Of a stretch of DNA of 64,000 bases, positions 17,930 to 51,313 are shown piece by piece (the first letter of the stretch is position 1; the number at the start of each line of letters is the position of its first letter). The stretch is from Lota lota (Eukaryota > Chordata > Actinopteri > Gadiformes > Lotidae): assembly GCA_026745465.1 (NCBI GenBank), contig JACYXH010000813.1, forward strand, positions 2,589,892-2,653,891, written 5' to 3'. A program made the position numbers and the translations under genes. Under the pieces are notes generated by a model. It did not search any database, had not been told where the DNA came from, and worked only from the letters and a program-made list of their open reading frames with translations.

Positions 17930-18376
17930 ACTTCTGCGCCAGATAAAAAGTCAGGAAACAAGTCTGCTAGCAGGTAAACAAAGTTTTATTTACGTTTCAT
18001 TAAATATAATATATGAAAGTTGGCTACATCTGTTTAATATGCATTAGAAACACGTTACAATAATACGGTGGGGTCACCAAGATATGAAAAAAATAAGGCA
18101 AAGTTGAACAACGAAATCCAGCTAGCTAAAGCTGTCGTTGCTAACAAATGACCCACTCGCTCTAACTTGTCAAGGCTGTCGGACATGACATGCTGAGTGG
18201 TGTCCACATAGCGCATTACTACGTTTGACAAATAGGTAAGCTTGAGACGATTATATTTATTATTTTAGATTCACTTTAGCGTAATTTGATAGCAAATTTA
18301 AAAGTCAACTGAACTAACTATTGCGTGCATTTAGCAAGTTATTTGTACACTTTCAGGTCTTAAGCTTTTGCAGGTG
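17930..18376 (+). other. Putative znf687 5' UTR and first intron
   Basis: A donor-like cagcag/gtaaac near 17,970 and an acceptor tttgcag/gtg ending at 18,373 just before the start codon suggest a non-coding first exon. The interval between psmd4 and znf687 is about 0.9 kb, head to tail. Confidence 0.4.
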
Positions 18377-26149
<7,773 letters not shown>

Positions 26150-27279
26150 ACAGGCGATGGCAGAAGAGTGAGGTTGCAAGTTTAGAAAGAAGTACGTTCG
26201 ATGAGGCGAGGAAATGCAAAGTGCCTTTTCATATGTACTATACCCCATGTACTCTTTTTAACCAACATTGCTACTGCGATTTTATTTGAGAAACAAAAAT
26301 AATCATGATTGAAACGTCCTAGCTATGCCACTCAGGATCTCCCAGTGAGGGCCACTCTGAAGTTTGATGGATGGATTTTGTACTCCAGATTGTTCTTTAT
26401 TTCTGTCTTCATAGGCTACGACAATGTGACTACCAAAACCAACTGTGATGTTCAATATGTGACTGAATGTCATTGACAGCAGTGTAAAATGACATCAAGT
26501 TGAGTTCAGTTTCTCTACTCATGAGGATTTTCAAAAATGACTTTAATTTCCCGATTGTAAATCATAGGCATTGCTACCAATTAATTTAGAATACAGTAAG
26601 TGCACAATATTGAACAGATTTACTGTTTCTTTGGCATAGAGGGGGATGGAGGTGTGTGTTTTATGTCAGTTTTAATTGTGTGAATGTATGCGTGTGCTTT
26701 TTTAGTGTAGTTTAGGGACTTTTATTGTCATATGAGAATACTTAAACAAAATCAATGTATATTTTGTGATTCTTTCTATTCCTCAAACATGCCTTAAACT
26801 AGATGACCATGCATAACCTCGTATTTCATGGATAAACTATTTGGTGGATGTACAATATACACTGGGGAATATGCTTTATTACGTTAAATGGACAGAACTT
26901 TCTCTCTGTGTCACACTTCTATTTAACTGCCATTACAACAAAATATGATTAAATGTTTTATTTGAACATGTCATGTATGTTGTCTTTCTGTAATTGTGCA
27001 TATCATCATGGTGTTAACATTTCATTTAATCAACTGTATATTCTAGTCTTTCACTATTATAACAATCTTAAATTAACATTCTTCATTTACCACATTTCAC
27101 AGCAGTATACATAAACATCAATCTTATCTTCCATTCAATTACAATTGAATCGTAAATGTATATAAACATTTTGACTAAAGCTAGTTGTAAATATAGAGTA
27201 TATAGAAGATGTGTGGTCATCTTCACTGTAGTAAGTGCTTAATAGTGTTGCTAGTAAGTTGGAGCTGAAGTCTCCAGCT
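26150..27279. other. znf687 3' UTR and intergenic DNA
   Basis: AT-rich sequence between the convergent znf687 (+) and otoa (-) stop codons. No further exon, RNA gene or clear mobile element is seen. Confidence 0.6.
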
Positions 27280-39169
<11,890 letters not shown>

Positions 39170-40889
39170 GCTCAATGGCTTCAACCTACCAACAAAAAAA
39201 GACAAACAATAACAAACAAACTAAATATGATGCACCCAAAATGGCCCATTATTTTGCTATTAATAGTTAGTACTATGTGAGTCATTTAGGATTTTAACAA
39301 AATATAATATTCAAACCTAGATATGCTGTAATTAAGATTGTGTAAGGAGGGTTTTGGTTGCTATGCCAAATATGACTTAATAAGGTGGTGTGTTCCTCTG
39401 AGATCTTAAGGTTGTTCCTCCCTTGCTACTCTGCTAGTAACTTGGCCTATGGGGAGGACTTATGGAAGTCAGAAGAGAGCTTGTTGCGAAAAACACACTC
39501 TGTACAGCATGTACTGTGGTGGAAAACAATGACTTGGCATCTTTCGTCTTAAGTCATGCCAGCTTAAATATATCACAGTTTCCCTTCTTTCCTTTTTTTA
39601 CTGGACCTTGATGTCTAGTTTGACTAGAATTTGCAATATATTTATAAATGCCTTTAAAGCAAACAAATAAGTTAAATACATTTTTCATCACACAAACACG
39701 GTTTTCAAAGTGCAAGTAGGCCCATTGCAAGAAAAATAAATAAATCATAGTTAAACTACATTCATCACTTTCTATTTCACAGTGCATATCCTACTCCAAA
39801 ATCATGGTATAATTACTTGACTCACCAATGCAAAAATAAATAAATATGAATAGTTTCAACTAGGCCATCAACATGAGTTAGTGTGATAGGATGTTTAATA
39901 TGAATAAACAACTTTTTTCACGTAAATAAAATCAAACCCTTGCACCTAAAACATGCCTTTTGTTAACATTAGTTAACACAATAAAGACATCTATATTCCA
40001 ATGAACAGGTGAATAATGATTAAGCTACTTACTCACAGATAGCTCTCTGCTGCTTACTGTCAGGAGCTGCTTCCCTGCTGCTTCCAGTTTCCAACAAAAA
40101 GGTGGCGCAGCATGTGGTATTGAGGGCGAGTGTCCTCAGCTCTGCCTGCTCTCTCTCTTAAATACACGGTGGGAGGTTACCTGATCTAAATGAGGCAGAG
40201 CAGGTGCAGGGAAGTCTACGTATATTTGTGTGTGTTTCTGTGTGTGTGCTTATGTGGGTGTGTGTTGACTAAAATGGTTGATATCTGAGTTAAATACACA
40301 CATTGGGCCTATATTAACACACAAAATGAAAGAAGAATTGTCCTGTCATCATAGCCTATTACACTACGCAGAAACCGACGAGAATCTACAAAGCTTCGAT
40401 TATTATTTACTCAAATCCAAACCTTAAAAGGTTCTATAGGCCTTTAGAGCCTTAGGGTTCCATTTTTTTATGATTTATGTCCCCAACCCCTACATTTTGC
40501 CGTGCGATATGGGCACTAGCCACACAAATTACTGAACCAGGTGAGTTTTACCATTTCCTTAAATTGTATGTAAAATAAAATAAAATAAAGTATTTTTTTA
40601 ATTATGGCTTTTTCATAGTTATCTGAAGCCCAAGTGTCCCATAGCATCTTAACTTTATCAAATCAAAGGGGAATATAGGCCTAGTTATGACATGATAAGC
40701 TAAATATGTTACAGTTGGTATTTTATAACGTCAGTCTAAACTCAGAAACAAAACATCCATTCAAAAGTTAATTGAAGTTCTGATGTTAATGACTGTAGTG
40801 GTTATGTAGCCTATCATCACATCTGTTTATTTTAAATATATATATATATATATTAACTACTGGCCCGGGGGCGGGGGCGGGTTTGATAC
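39170..40889. other. otoa upstream region, no gene recognised
   Basis: Probable 5' UTR/promoter side of otoa followed by AT-rich intergenic DNA. No open frame with recognisable homology. Confidence 0.5.
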
Positions 40890-41437
40890 AATGAGTGGAG
40901 CGCCGTTGAGGCATTTTCGCAAACAACCAAGATGGCTGAATTCTCTTAATGCTAAGGAAAGGTGCTTCAATGCTTCCTTTCTTATCTCCTTTGGCATAGG
41001 TTACGCTGGACTATCCATTATGAAAGGAAAGGAAATAATACCATCCCACAATTCCTTGCAGCAGGAACATTTAAAACGACGCACCATACGTCCATTCAAG
41101 AAAACAAACGATCAAAATGACAGACACTTCTTTTCATAGAAATCATACTAATTGGGAGCTATGTCCATAAATATGCGTGGACAGGAGTGTAAGCGTGAGC
41201 AACCACGGTCAACTACGGTTGAAAAAAAAAGACTATAGGCTACCAGTCACAAAACGGAAACGAAATGATTAAGTATACATTTTCGCCGTGTTGTCCACGT
41301 TTATATAGCCCGCGTGAAACAGCACGGTTAGTACGCACGGGTATCTAAGAGGCACTTTTAGTAGTCCATCTTAGGAAATTTTTTGTTTCACCGCGGCAGA
41401 TCACATCCATAACATTCGCCGTCGAATAATGACGTAG
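40890..41437 (+). repeat. Left arm of a large inverted repeat
   Basis: From 40,938 to 41,437 it is the reverse complement of 48,652-49,151, with many substitutions; weaker similarity continues outward to about 40,890. Shared blocks include cccacaattc.ttgc.gcagg, ccataacatt/ccgccgtcg and tcctttcttatctcc. No coding potential recognised. Confidence 0.85.
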
Positions 41438-41612
41438 CCTAATGAAATGCAGTCGGATTCACCTAGCACCGCGGTTGTCTTCTCCTAAATCCTTATGATT
41501 TAGGAGAATACAACATCTTTCCTTGACCACATGACGTTTGCCATCGAGGTCAATGTAAAGAGGATAGGAAAGGATATAGGACATCTGCACCTATGCTGGG
41601 GTAGGCTACTAC
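41438..41612. other. Spacer between the arms of the inverted repeat
   Basis: 175 bp present only on the left side. It holds a small perfect hairpin, tctcctaaat-ccttatg-atttaggaga (about 41,482-41,508). It ends with actac (41,608-41,612), the target duplication of the Gypsy element that follows. Confidence 0.6.
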
Positions 41613-42012
41613 TGTTACGCAGCGGGGCTGCAGCGACCTCTAGGCGCTGTACTCTGGCCACGCACTGTGGTACTCTTACTGGACCCCATACTATCACGAA
41701 CTGATCATCTGCACATGTGTTTAATTGTCTATTTATTCCCTCTGCTCCCTTCACTCCCTGTTGAAACTTCACAAATGTTTGTTCAATTGAAGCCTGCCGA
41801 AACGTGGTTCTCTTTCGTGCCTATTGTTAAGAGCGTTTTTAAGACTTGTTTCTCCACTTTATTTTCTCACATAAAGTCTGTGTTTTTGTATTTTGCCTGC
41901 TAAACTACTTCAGTAAAGAATATCTTTTATTTATTTTTTTACAACACATCGATGCTTGCTGCTCCGTCTTTTTGCACCGCACTTGGGTCCAAACCTTACT
42001 CCAACCGTGACA
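41613..42012 (+). repeat. 5' LTR of Gypsy element B
   Basis: A 400-bp direct repeat of 48,270-48,651. Confidence 0.9.
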
Positions 42013-42818
42013 GAAGGTTCAGCCACAAATGGATCCAGCGGAAGCCGCACAATACCGTGGCGCGTTGGCAGCACAGGGACAGGCATGACCAAACACTCAA
42101 GGAGATCAATAAAAACCTCTGCGAATTAAACATTGGTATTCAAAGGATGTTGGATGCTCAGCCGAGCATACCCCAGGCCTCCAGCAGCACAGAGACTACA
42201 GCGGTGGTTTATTCTCTCCCGCCGATGACGATGCAAGAACCCCACTTACCCCCGCCAGAGCGATACGATGCGAGACCGCAGGACTGCAGGGAGTTTCTAA
42301 CGTAGTGCGTGGTGGAAATTCTTTGAAGTGAATTGACAACGTAACTACAAATAAAAATAGTATAAAATAAGTAAAATAAGAAATAGTATGTATCTGTGCA
42401 GAGAGGCCACTCAACACAACAAGCATACAAAGGTTGAAGCGCTGAGGTGAGCCCCGAACAGTGAGCACACCCCATTATATAGTAGACTAGCCATTCTAGT
42501 CGTAGTCGACCGCTTTTCGACCACTTTTCCAAAGCCGCACACCGCTTTTCCAAAGCATACACAGACCGCCAGGCTGGTGGTGCAACATGTATTCCACATG
42601 TTTGCCTGCCCTAGGACGTTGTGTCAGATCGGGGTCCCCAATTAATCTCCAGGTTCTGGAAGGCGTTCGCCACCTGCCTCGGTACCTCCGTCAGCCTGTC
42701 GTCTAGCTTCCATCCTGTCAAACAGCCAAACGGAGCGCGTTAACCAGGATCTGGAGGGGATACTGAGGTGCTACATCTCCAACAACCCAGCCTCCTGGAG
42801 CCAACACCTCGCATGAGC

Positions 42819-43323
42819 TGTCAGCTCCTCGGTTTTGGGACTCAGTGACGCTGTGGCCTCCTGCTGGTTATTTTGTGTTGTTGTCTACCATGTGCCTACT
42901 TCTGTTGTGCCCCTGTCTCCGCCCCTCACCTGTGCACCCTGCCATTGTCTGTTTCCCACCCTTTTTCCTGCTCACCTGTTTGTCATTGTGCTAATTACTC
43001 AACCTATTTATGTCCTGTGCTTTCAGTGCCATGTTGTCCGATTGTTCTTATGTTTGCTCTTAGCTTACCTAGTGAGCCTGCCTGCCTGCCTGTTTGATTC
43101 CTGCCTGTTTTTTGGATTTGCCTACGGTTTTGACCTTTGCCTTCCCCTGGACTACTCTACTGACGGTGACCTGGCTCTTTTCTTTGTTCCGATTTTTTGT
43201 GTTTTTGCATTCCTCCTGAGAAACGGGAGTTATTTTTTGTTATTGATTGTGCCCTGCACTGCCTCAAATTAATATTTTGGACTTATTCTGCTTTTGGGTT
43301 CGTATTTCACACTACTCCTGACA
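42819..43323 (+). repeat. 5' LTR of Gypsy element C
   Basis: A 505-bp direct repeat of 47,147-47,674; it starts tgtcagctc and ends actcctgaca. Confidence 0.9.
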
Positions 43324-46300
43324 TTACAATCGCACCACGCCATGAACCCAGCAGATTTAGACCAGCTGAAGACTATCCTCGACGTGCGTGGGGAGGACAC
43401 CAGTCACAGCTGGACTCTATCTCCAAGACTGTGGAGGCAATAGCAGCTAGTGTGACAGACTTAGCAGCTAGGGTTCAACAGCTCCAGCTGGCTCTTCAAC
43501 GAGCTCCTCAACCTGGCTCCTCCGTCTCTGCACCCCCTGTCCTTCCTACCCGGGAACCACGTCTTCCACCCCCGGAGACTTATTCTGGAGACCATGAGGC
43601 CTGCCAGTCTTTCCTAGCTCAGTTTGAACTGAGTTTTGGACTGCAACTGGCTACCTTTCCATCTGACCGCTCCAAGGTCGCATACGTCATTGCCCAGTTT
43701 TCCGGGCGCGCTCAAGACTGGGGAACAGCCCTCTGGAGCAGTAACGTTCCAATACAGGACGGTTTTGTGGCATTTTCCTCTGAGATGAGGAAAGTATTTG
43801 ATTGCTCCAAGCAGGGTAGAGAGGCAGCTCGGGAGATTTTACATCTCTGTCAGGGGCACAGGCCAGTCTCAGATTACTCAATAGAATTCCGAACCCTTGC
43901 CTCGTCTACTGGCTGGAACCTAGATGCTCTCTTCGACGTCTTTTTCAACAGCCTTTCTGAAGGGATTAAAGACCAGCTTATTCCCCTTGACCTGCTTACT
44001 TCGCTTGACGGCTTGGTGGATGTGGCTATCCGTGTCGACACCCGGCTGAGTCAGCAGCGCAGACTGAGGACATCACTCAACACCCAGCGAGCTGATTCTG
44101 GGACCTTCCTTTCTCCCCTGGCCCCCACCATGGGGGCAAGAGGGCCCGCTTCACCAACCCAACCTGAACCGATGCAGATCGACCGGACCCGCCTCTCGCC
44201 AGCCGAGAGAAAGAGGAGGATGGACTCCAAGGCCTGCCTCTACTGTGGTCATCTAGGTCATTTTGTTTCCACCTGTCCAGTAAAAGACAGTGCTCACCAG
44301 TGAGAAGGAGAGTCCTGGTGAGCTCAATTCCCTCAAATTTCTCCCCATCCCTCCGGACCATTCTGAGAGCTACCATGATGTGGCGTGGCCATCAACACAC
44401 CACATCGGTACTCATTGACTCTGGTGCAGAGGTGAGTTTCATAGATGCTACCCTGGCCACCAAGTGGGGAGTTCCGGTCTCCATCCTGTAAACCCCTCTG
44501 ACCGCCTCCGCACTGAATGGCAGCTGTTTCGCCAGTGTGAAGCATCTCACAGTTCCGGTGAGTTTGATGCTCTCCGGCAATCACAATGAAGAGATTGTGC
44601 TTTATGTTATTGACTCCCCTCATATCCCCATTGTGCTTGGCCACCCTTGGCTTGTGAAACATAACCCTCACATCAATTGGAGGAATAATTCAATTTTGGG
44701 CTGGAGCCCTTTCTGTCATTCCCAATGTTTGAGGTCTGCCCATAATCCCTCACCTGTTTTCTCTGAGCGCCTTGAGGAGTTTCCGACCTGTCCAAGGTGC
44801 TGGATGAATACAGAGATTTGCAACTAGTCTTCAGCAAGTCCAGGGCCACTTCTTTGCCACCTCACCGACTCTATGATTGTGCCATAGACCTGCTACTAGG
44901 ATCTTCACCTCCTCGTGGTCGTCTGTATTCTCTGGCACCCCCCGAACTGAAGGCTATGGAGAAATACATTGGGGAATCCCTGGCCGCAGGCATCTTCTGC
45001 CCTTCTTCCTCTCCAGCCGGTGCTGGATTATTTTTCGTGAGTAAGAAGGATGGATCGCTGCGACCTTGTATTGACTACCGGGGTCTCAATGACATCACCG
45101 TCAAGAACAGGTACCCTCTGCCCTTAATGTCCTCAGCTTTTGAACTACTACAGGGGGCTACAGTGTTTTCCAAGTTGGACCTTTGTAACGCATATCACTT
45201 GGTACGAATCAGGGAGGGGGATGAATGGAAGACGGCATTCAACACACCCATGGGTCACTATGAATACCTTGTCCTACCCTTCGGGTTGACCAACGCTCCA
45301 GCTTTCTTCCAGTCCCTTATTAATGACATTCTGCGCGACTTGGTGAACAAGTTTGTTTTTGTTTACCTTGATGACATAAAAAAAAACAAGTCCCTCCGTG
45401 ATCACGTATAGTCCTCCAGAGGTTGCTAGAGAACCAACTCTTCGTAAAGGCAGAGAAGTGCGAGTTTCATCGTAGCTCTACATCTTTTCTGGGCTTTGTC
45501 ATCTCTGAGGGCGGTGTTGAGATGGACTCAGCCAAGATCAAAGCTGTAGTCTAGTGGCCTACCCCTCAGTCTCGCAAGGCTCTACAGAGGTTTTTGGCCT
45601 TTGCCAATCTTTACCGCAAGTTTATACGCAACTACAGTTCCCTAGCGTCCCCTCTAACAGCTCTGACTTCTTCTGTCAGGTTTCTCTGGTCGGAAGCAGC
45701 AGAGAATGCATTCCAACAGCTGAAGAGGTGATTCACCTCTGCCCCCATTCTGACTATGCCAGATCCCTCACGCCAGTTCATTGTGGAGGTGGATGCCTCT
45801 GATGTCGGTCCTATCCCTGAGGTCCACTGAGGACAGTAAATTGCACCCATGTGCCTTTTACTCACACCATCTCACTCCCACTGAACAGAACTATGACGTA
45901 GGAGACAAGGAACTGGCAGTCAAGTTGGCATTAGAGGAGTGGCATCATTGGCTGGAGGGCTCAGAGGTCCCTTTTCTTGTTTGGACTGACCATAGGAACC
46001 ATGAGTACCTCAAGTCAGCTAAACGCCTCAATGCTCACCAGGCTAGGGGGTCTCTTTTTTCTTAGCCACTTCAATTTTACCTTGTTCATTTTACCTTGCC
46101 CTGGTTCAAAGAATGTGAAACTTGATGCCCTCTCTCGCCAGTTTAGTGCTCCTGAGCATGCCCCAACCTCCAACACAATTTTGCCTGCTCGGTGCCTGGT
46201 TGGGGCCATCACCTGGGATATTGAGTCTGTGGTCCACTCTGCCCAACAACATGAACCTAGTCCGGATAATTGTCCCCCTAACTGTCTGTTTGTCCCCAGC

Positions 46301-47146
46301 CCGGTCCGTTCTCAGGTCCTGCAGTGGGGTCATTCCTCCCGTTTGACTTGCCACGCTGGAGTCAGGAGGACTATCGCGTTTCTTCGTCTGCGCTTTTGGT
46401 CGCCCAGGAAGGCTGTGGATGTTCAGAATTTCGTTGCTGCCTGTCAGACCTGCTCACGAAACAAGAGCTCCAACCTACCACCCAGGGGACTCCTTCAGCA
46501 ACTCCCAGTACCCAACCGACTATGGTCCTACATTGCTGTGGACTTTGTGTCTGGCCTCCCACCATCAGCTGGTAACACCACCGTCCTCACAGTTGTTGAC
46601 AGGTTCTCCAAGTGTGTGCATTTTGTCCCACTGCCGAAACTTCCCTCTGCTAAAGAGACGGCATCCCTAATGATAAGAGAAGTCTTAAGGATACACGGTC
46701 TACCCCTTGACATAGTCTCCGATCGAGGTCCTCAGTTTGTTTCTGCATTTTGGAAGGAGTTCTGTAGACTCCTTGGTGCCACTGCCAGTCTCTCGTCTGG
46801 TTTCCACCCGTAAACCACTGGCCAGACAGAGAGGGCTAACCAAGACCTGGAACGAGTTCTTAGGTGCCTGGCATCTCAAAACCCCTCCTCCTGGAGTCAG
46901 CATCTGGCACGGGCTGAGTATTCCCACAATTCCCTCCCTGTTGCTTCTATTGGTCTGTCCCCCTTTCAATGTTCTCTTGGCTGACGTGGGCATGGCCTCC
47001 AGTATCTGGTCGACTGGGAGGGGTATGGGCCAGAGGAACAGACATGGGTTCCATCCCGCCACATCCTGGGGAAGACCCTCATCAGTGACTACATCCCATC
47101 CCCCTGCTTTGACGCCTGGAGGCATCCGTTGGGAGGGGTGGGGGGG

Positions 47147-47674
47147 GTTCAGCTCTTCCGTTTTGGGACTCAGTGACTCTGTGGCCTCCTGCTGGTTATT
47201 TTGTGTTGTTGTCTACCATGTGCCTACTTCTGTTGTGCCCCTGTCTCCGCCCCTCACCTGTGCACCCTGCCATTGTGTTTCCCGCCCTTTTTCCTGCTCA
47301 CCTGTTTGTCATTGTGCTAATTACTCAACCTATTTATGTCCTGTGCTTTCAGTGCCATGTTGTCCGATTGTTCTTATGTTTGCCCTTAGCTTACCTAGTG
47401 AGTTCACTCTGCCATGTATTCTGCCTGCATGCCTGTTTGATTCCTGCCTGTTTTTTTTGATTTGCCTATGGTTTTGGCCTTTTGCCTTCCCCTGAACTAC
47501 TCTACTGATGGCGACCTGGGTCTTTTCTTTGTTCAGATATTTTGTGTTTTTGCATTCCTCCTGAGAAACAGGAGTTCATTTTTGTTATTGGTTGAGCTGA
47601 AACCCTGCCCTGCCTCAAATAAATCTTTTGGACTTATTCTGCTTTTGGGTTTGTATTTCACACTACTCCTGACA
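47147..47674 (+). repeat. 3' LTR of Gypsy element C
   Basis: About 528 bp, preceded by a G-rich run (polypurine tract position). Confidence 0.88.
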
Positions 47675-48269
47675 TGGGCAGAGTATGCGCACAACACACT
47701 GGTCAGTTCTGCCACCGGTCTCTCTCCCTTTCAGTGCCAGTATGGCTACCAGCCCCCCGTTCCCAGAGCAAGAGAAGGAGACAGAGGTGCCCTTGGTTCT
47801 GGCGCAGGTCAACCGCTGTTGCCGCACATGGACACAGATGCGCAACGCCCTTCAATGGGCTCTGGGCCATGCCCAGCACCAGGCAAACCGCAGACGTCGG
47901 CCAGCTCCCGCCTACCGTCCGAGCCTGGAAGTAAGGCTCTCTACCCGGGATCTTCCCCTTCCAATGGAGTCACGAAAACTATCCCCACGCTTTATCAGTC
48001 CATTCAAAGTGATCTGCCGGATCAGCTCTGTTACCTACCGTCTAGAGCTTCCCTGTTCCATGTGGGTACATGAATTAATCTGATTCTGGCCTGTCGGCGG
48101 GTCAGGCAGGGATCGCAACTTTTAGTGGGTTGGGAGGGGTATGGTCCAGAGGAGCGATTATGGGTCCCTTGGCGGCACATCATGGATTCGACCCTCATCA
48201 CCACGTTCCGAAGGGATCACCCCGAGGCACCCCTGTGAAATGGCAGGAGCCATTCGTCGGGGGGAGCAC

Positions 48270-48651
48270 TGTTACGCAGCGGGGCTGCAGCGACCTCTAG
48301 GCACTCTACTCCGGTCATGCACTGTTGTACCCTTACTGGACACCATACTTTCACGAACTGATCATCTGCACCTGTGTTTAATTGTCATGTCTATTTATTT
48401 CCTCTGCCCCCTTCACTCCCTGCTAAAACTTCACAAATGTTTGTTCAATTGAAGCCTGCGAGAACATGGTTCTCTTTCGTGCCTATTGTTAAGAGCGTTT
48501 GAGACTTGTTTCTCACTTTATGTTCTCGCGTAAAGTCCGTGTTTTTGTATTTTGCCTGATAAATTACTTAAGTGAAGATCTTTTATTTTTATTTTTACAA
48601 CACATCGCTGCTTGCTGCTCCGTCTTTTCGTACCTTACTCCAACCGTAACA
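48270..48651 (+). repeat. 3' LTR of Gypsy element B
   Basis: A 382-bp direct repeat of 41,613-42,012. Confidence 0.9.
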
Positions 48652-49190
48652 ACTACATTATACGACGGCGGATGTTATGGACGTGGGTCTGCCGCGATGA
48701 AACCACAATGTTCCGAAGATGGACCACTAAAAGCGCATCTAAGAAATTTGGCCCCGTGCGTTCTTACCGTGTTGTTTCATGCAGGCTGTATACACGTGAA
48801 CACGGTGAAAAATACCACTTCATTACCAAAGTTGAAATTGAAAGATATTTTTCTTATAAAGGTTCCCAGTCACAAGTGAAACGAAATAGTTGTCATATTG
48901 AGAATGGTTGCTCACACTCATATCCACTCATATTTATGGAAATATATCCGTATGAATGAAATAAATGTACGTCGTTGGTTGCTTGTTTCTGAGAACGGCC
49001 GAATGGTGCGTCACTAAATGTTCCTGCCGCAATGAATTGTGGGACGGCACTATCTCCTTTCCTTTCGTAAAGGATGGTCCAGTTTACCCTATGCTAAAGA
49101 AAAGAGATGGGAGATAAGAAAGGAAGCCTTTCCTCTGCATTTAGAGAATTCGAACAGCTCTTATCACGGTGGCCACTTAGATACTTCAAG
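48652..49190 (-). repeat. Right arm of a large inverted repeat
   Basis: Reverse complement of the left arm at 40,938-41,437, with weaker similarity outward to about 49,190. Its inner edge coincides with the insertion point of Gypsy element B. Confidence 0.85.
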
Positions 49191-50486
49191 GTCATTTCAG
49201 TCAGTTATAGGAACCTTCCTAAAAAAAATAAAAGGATCCGACTGCAGCCCAAGACCTGTTCATCCAGTGAATCCTGGCTAATTAATTTCCTAAGGGTTTG
49301 TCATTTTTTTAAGCCTATCTTTATTTCTCAAACACCACTTCAATAGTCTATTGTCATTTGGCTGGTTGATAAAAATGGAAATACTAAGTTAACTGATTCT
49401 GTTGTTTCAGCCATTGCAGCATGTTTTAGAGCTTGAGGTAATCTGCAAGGATGAAACAAGCTTCACTGTAAGTCATTCTGTTAGTCAATGAACAGATCTC
49501 ACACATGCACGTATGACTCACTCCCTCACTCAAGTTCACTCAAAGCACTTTACTGATTAAAAGGTTCTATATTAAACACTTCTGGGGTTATTGTCCCCAG
49601 AAGGAAATTCGTGTCCACAAAACTGTACATCACAAAGGAGAACCAACAATACACCTTACACACATCGTCACGCAACAATACCGGACAGTAACAATACATA
49701 ATGAATAACATAGCAGCATACAATAGTGACAGGCCAAAACAATGTAAGAACCAGTTTAGGGCTGCTGTGGCTAGGTATCGGGCTGCTATGGCTTATGGGT
49801 ATCAGGCTGTTAAGGGTTAACAGCAGTGCTATGCATGTGAGTTGGACACGGTTTGTTACAGACAGCATGTTAAAGAAACCAGTGGAGCTGTAGAGCAGGA
49901 TGTGTTGGACAATACTTGGGTACAGCAGTAGGTTCCAAATGTTGAGAACCATGTATAGGATTATTTACATAGAACCTTATGAAATGGTTCAATAAAGAAC
50001 CCTTTAGGGGTTCTATATGTGAAGCAAGCTATTTAACCTTCATAATTATTTATGAAGCCTGACACGTATCTTCATGCAGGACAGATGAAGCAGGTTCTAG
50101 TTCAGACAGTCATGGGTACAGAAAAGTGACTAACAAAAAGCAGGCATTACACCCAAAGTTGAAACAAATGAAGGATTTCTCCTTTAATTTTTCCAATTAA
50201 AAAAGAAGTTTATTATCAGGAAAATTATCAAGTTGTTGTCAGATTAGCACATATGTAAGCATATATTAACAATGAAGTTCAGGGGCATACAAGATCAGAG
50301 GCATACTCTTTTTCACAAACAAGCCAGGGGTCATGTAATACCCAGTGGGCTTTCTTCCTCATTATCCTGCTTAAATGACTAATTAAACCAACAAGGATAC
50401 ATTTATTCTCAACAGAGTGACTAGTATGTAATATTCCACACATACACACACACCCACACAAACAAGCAATAACTGCTTTATTTTGC
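49191..50486. other. No gene recognised; possible worn repeat
   Basis: Between about 49,560 and 50,020 the phrase ggttctatat recurs near both ends and ttattgtccccagaaggaaa resembles common fish interspersed repeats, but no boundaries can be set. The rest is featureless. Confidence 0.4.
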
Positions 50487-51255
50487 TTAATTCCATTTCA
50501 CAGCTTCCTGGCTTTTCGGATCCAACGTTTCACAAAGGTCGTTGTTGAAGTGTTCTGAAAAACGAAAGTTTGGGTATGTGTACAAGTTAGTAGGTGTACT
50601 GTGAGAATATGATTATGTGCATACATAAGAGAGGTTTTAGGAAGTGGCAGAAAGGAAGAAAGTTGAAGAAAGTAGAAGTACATTACATTAAAAAGAGAAG
50701 CATAGAGAAAAAGGAAGGAAAATGTTAAACATGTGTATAGGTGAGAACACCTGAGCGGTAAAGGTCCATCTGTCAATTGTTTCCTTTTTTTTGGTGTAGA
50801 CTTCCTTACCTATTATAATCATAAAAGTATCTTTGCAAGCTTCCAACTCACCTGCTGCAAACTCACGAATGTCAGATGGCCTCTTCAGAAAGACTTCTCT
50901 ATGAGAGGATTTGTAAGAGAAAAAAAGGGAAGAAACACACAATAATAATAGAGACCAGTGAGCATGTATTGACTAAATGGCTGGAAATTAAACACAGCAG
51001 AATTCACGCCTTAATTTACCTTAATTATTTCTCGCTCACACAGACCCACCCAAACACAAACACGTACAGTACACGGAGTGGACTCACAAACACTATAAAA
51101 GTTGGCTAAAATAAAGCAACATTGTAGCAAACCTTAAAAAGTCACTCATCAGTTTATCTATTTCTGGGTGGGATCGTAGGTACTTTTCATTGTCGATTCT
51201 CGTTTTGATCTAGAAAAAAAAAGTGTGTTTAGGAATCTTCGATGGCATTGCTTAG

Positions 51256-51313
<58 letters not shown>

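Larger units (their letters stand above)
42819..47674 (+). mobile_element. Ty3/Gypsy LTR retrotransposon, inner element C (fossil)
   Basis: Inserted into the integrase region of element B, flanked by tgagc (42,814-42,818) and tgggc (47,675-47,679), a 5-bp duplication with one later change. Internal parts in order: gag with a CCHC knuckle CLYCGHLGHFVSTC (about 44,240), protease VLIDSGAEVSFID (about 44,410), reverse transcriptase with [20 protein letters not shown] (about 45,060) and YLDD (about 45,365), RNase H, integrase (about 46,350-46,900) and a chromodomain-like end (about 47,000). It carries several breaks and is not functional. Its family is related to, but distinct from, element A. Confidence 0.93.
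41613..48651 (+). mobile_element. Ty3/Gypsy LTR retrotransposon, outer element B (fossil)
   Basis: LTRs at 41,613-42,012 and 48,270-48,651 (starting tgttacgcagcggg, ending ccgtaaca or a close variant) and the 5-bp duplication actac (41,608-41,612 and 48,652-48,656) define it. Internally only pieces of gag, integrase and a chromodomain-like end are seen. It is heavily broken and also interrupted by element C. Integrase homology resumes just after C with [20 protein letters not shown]. Confidence 0.9.
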
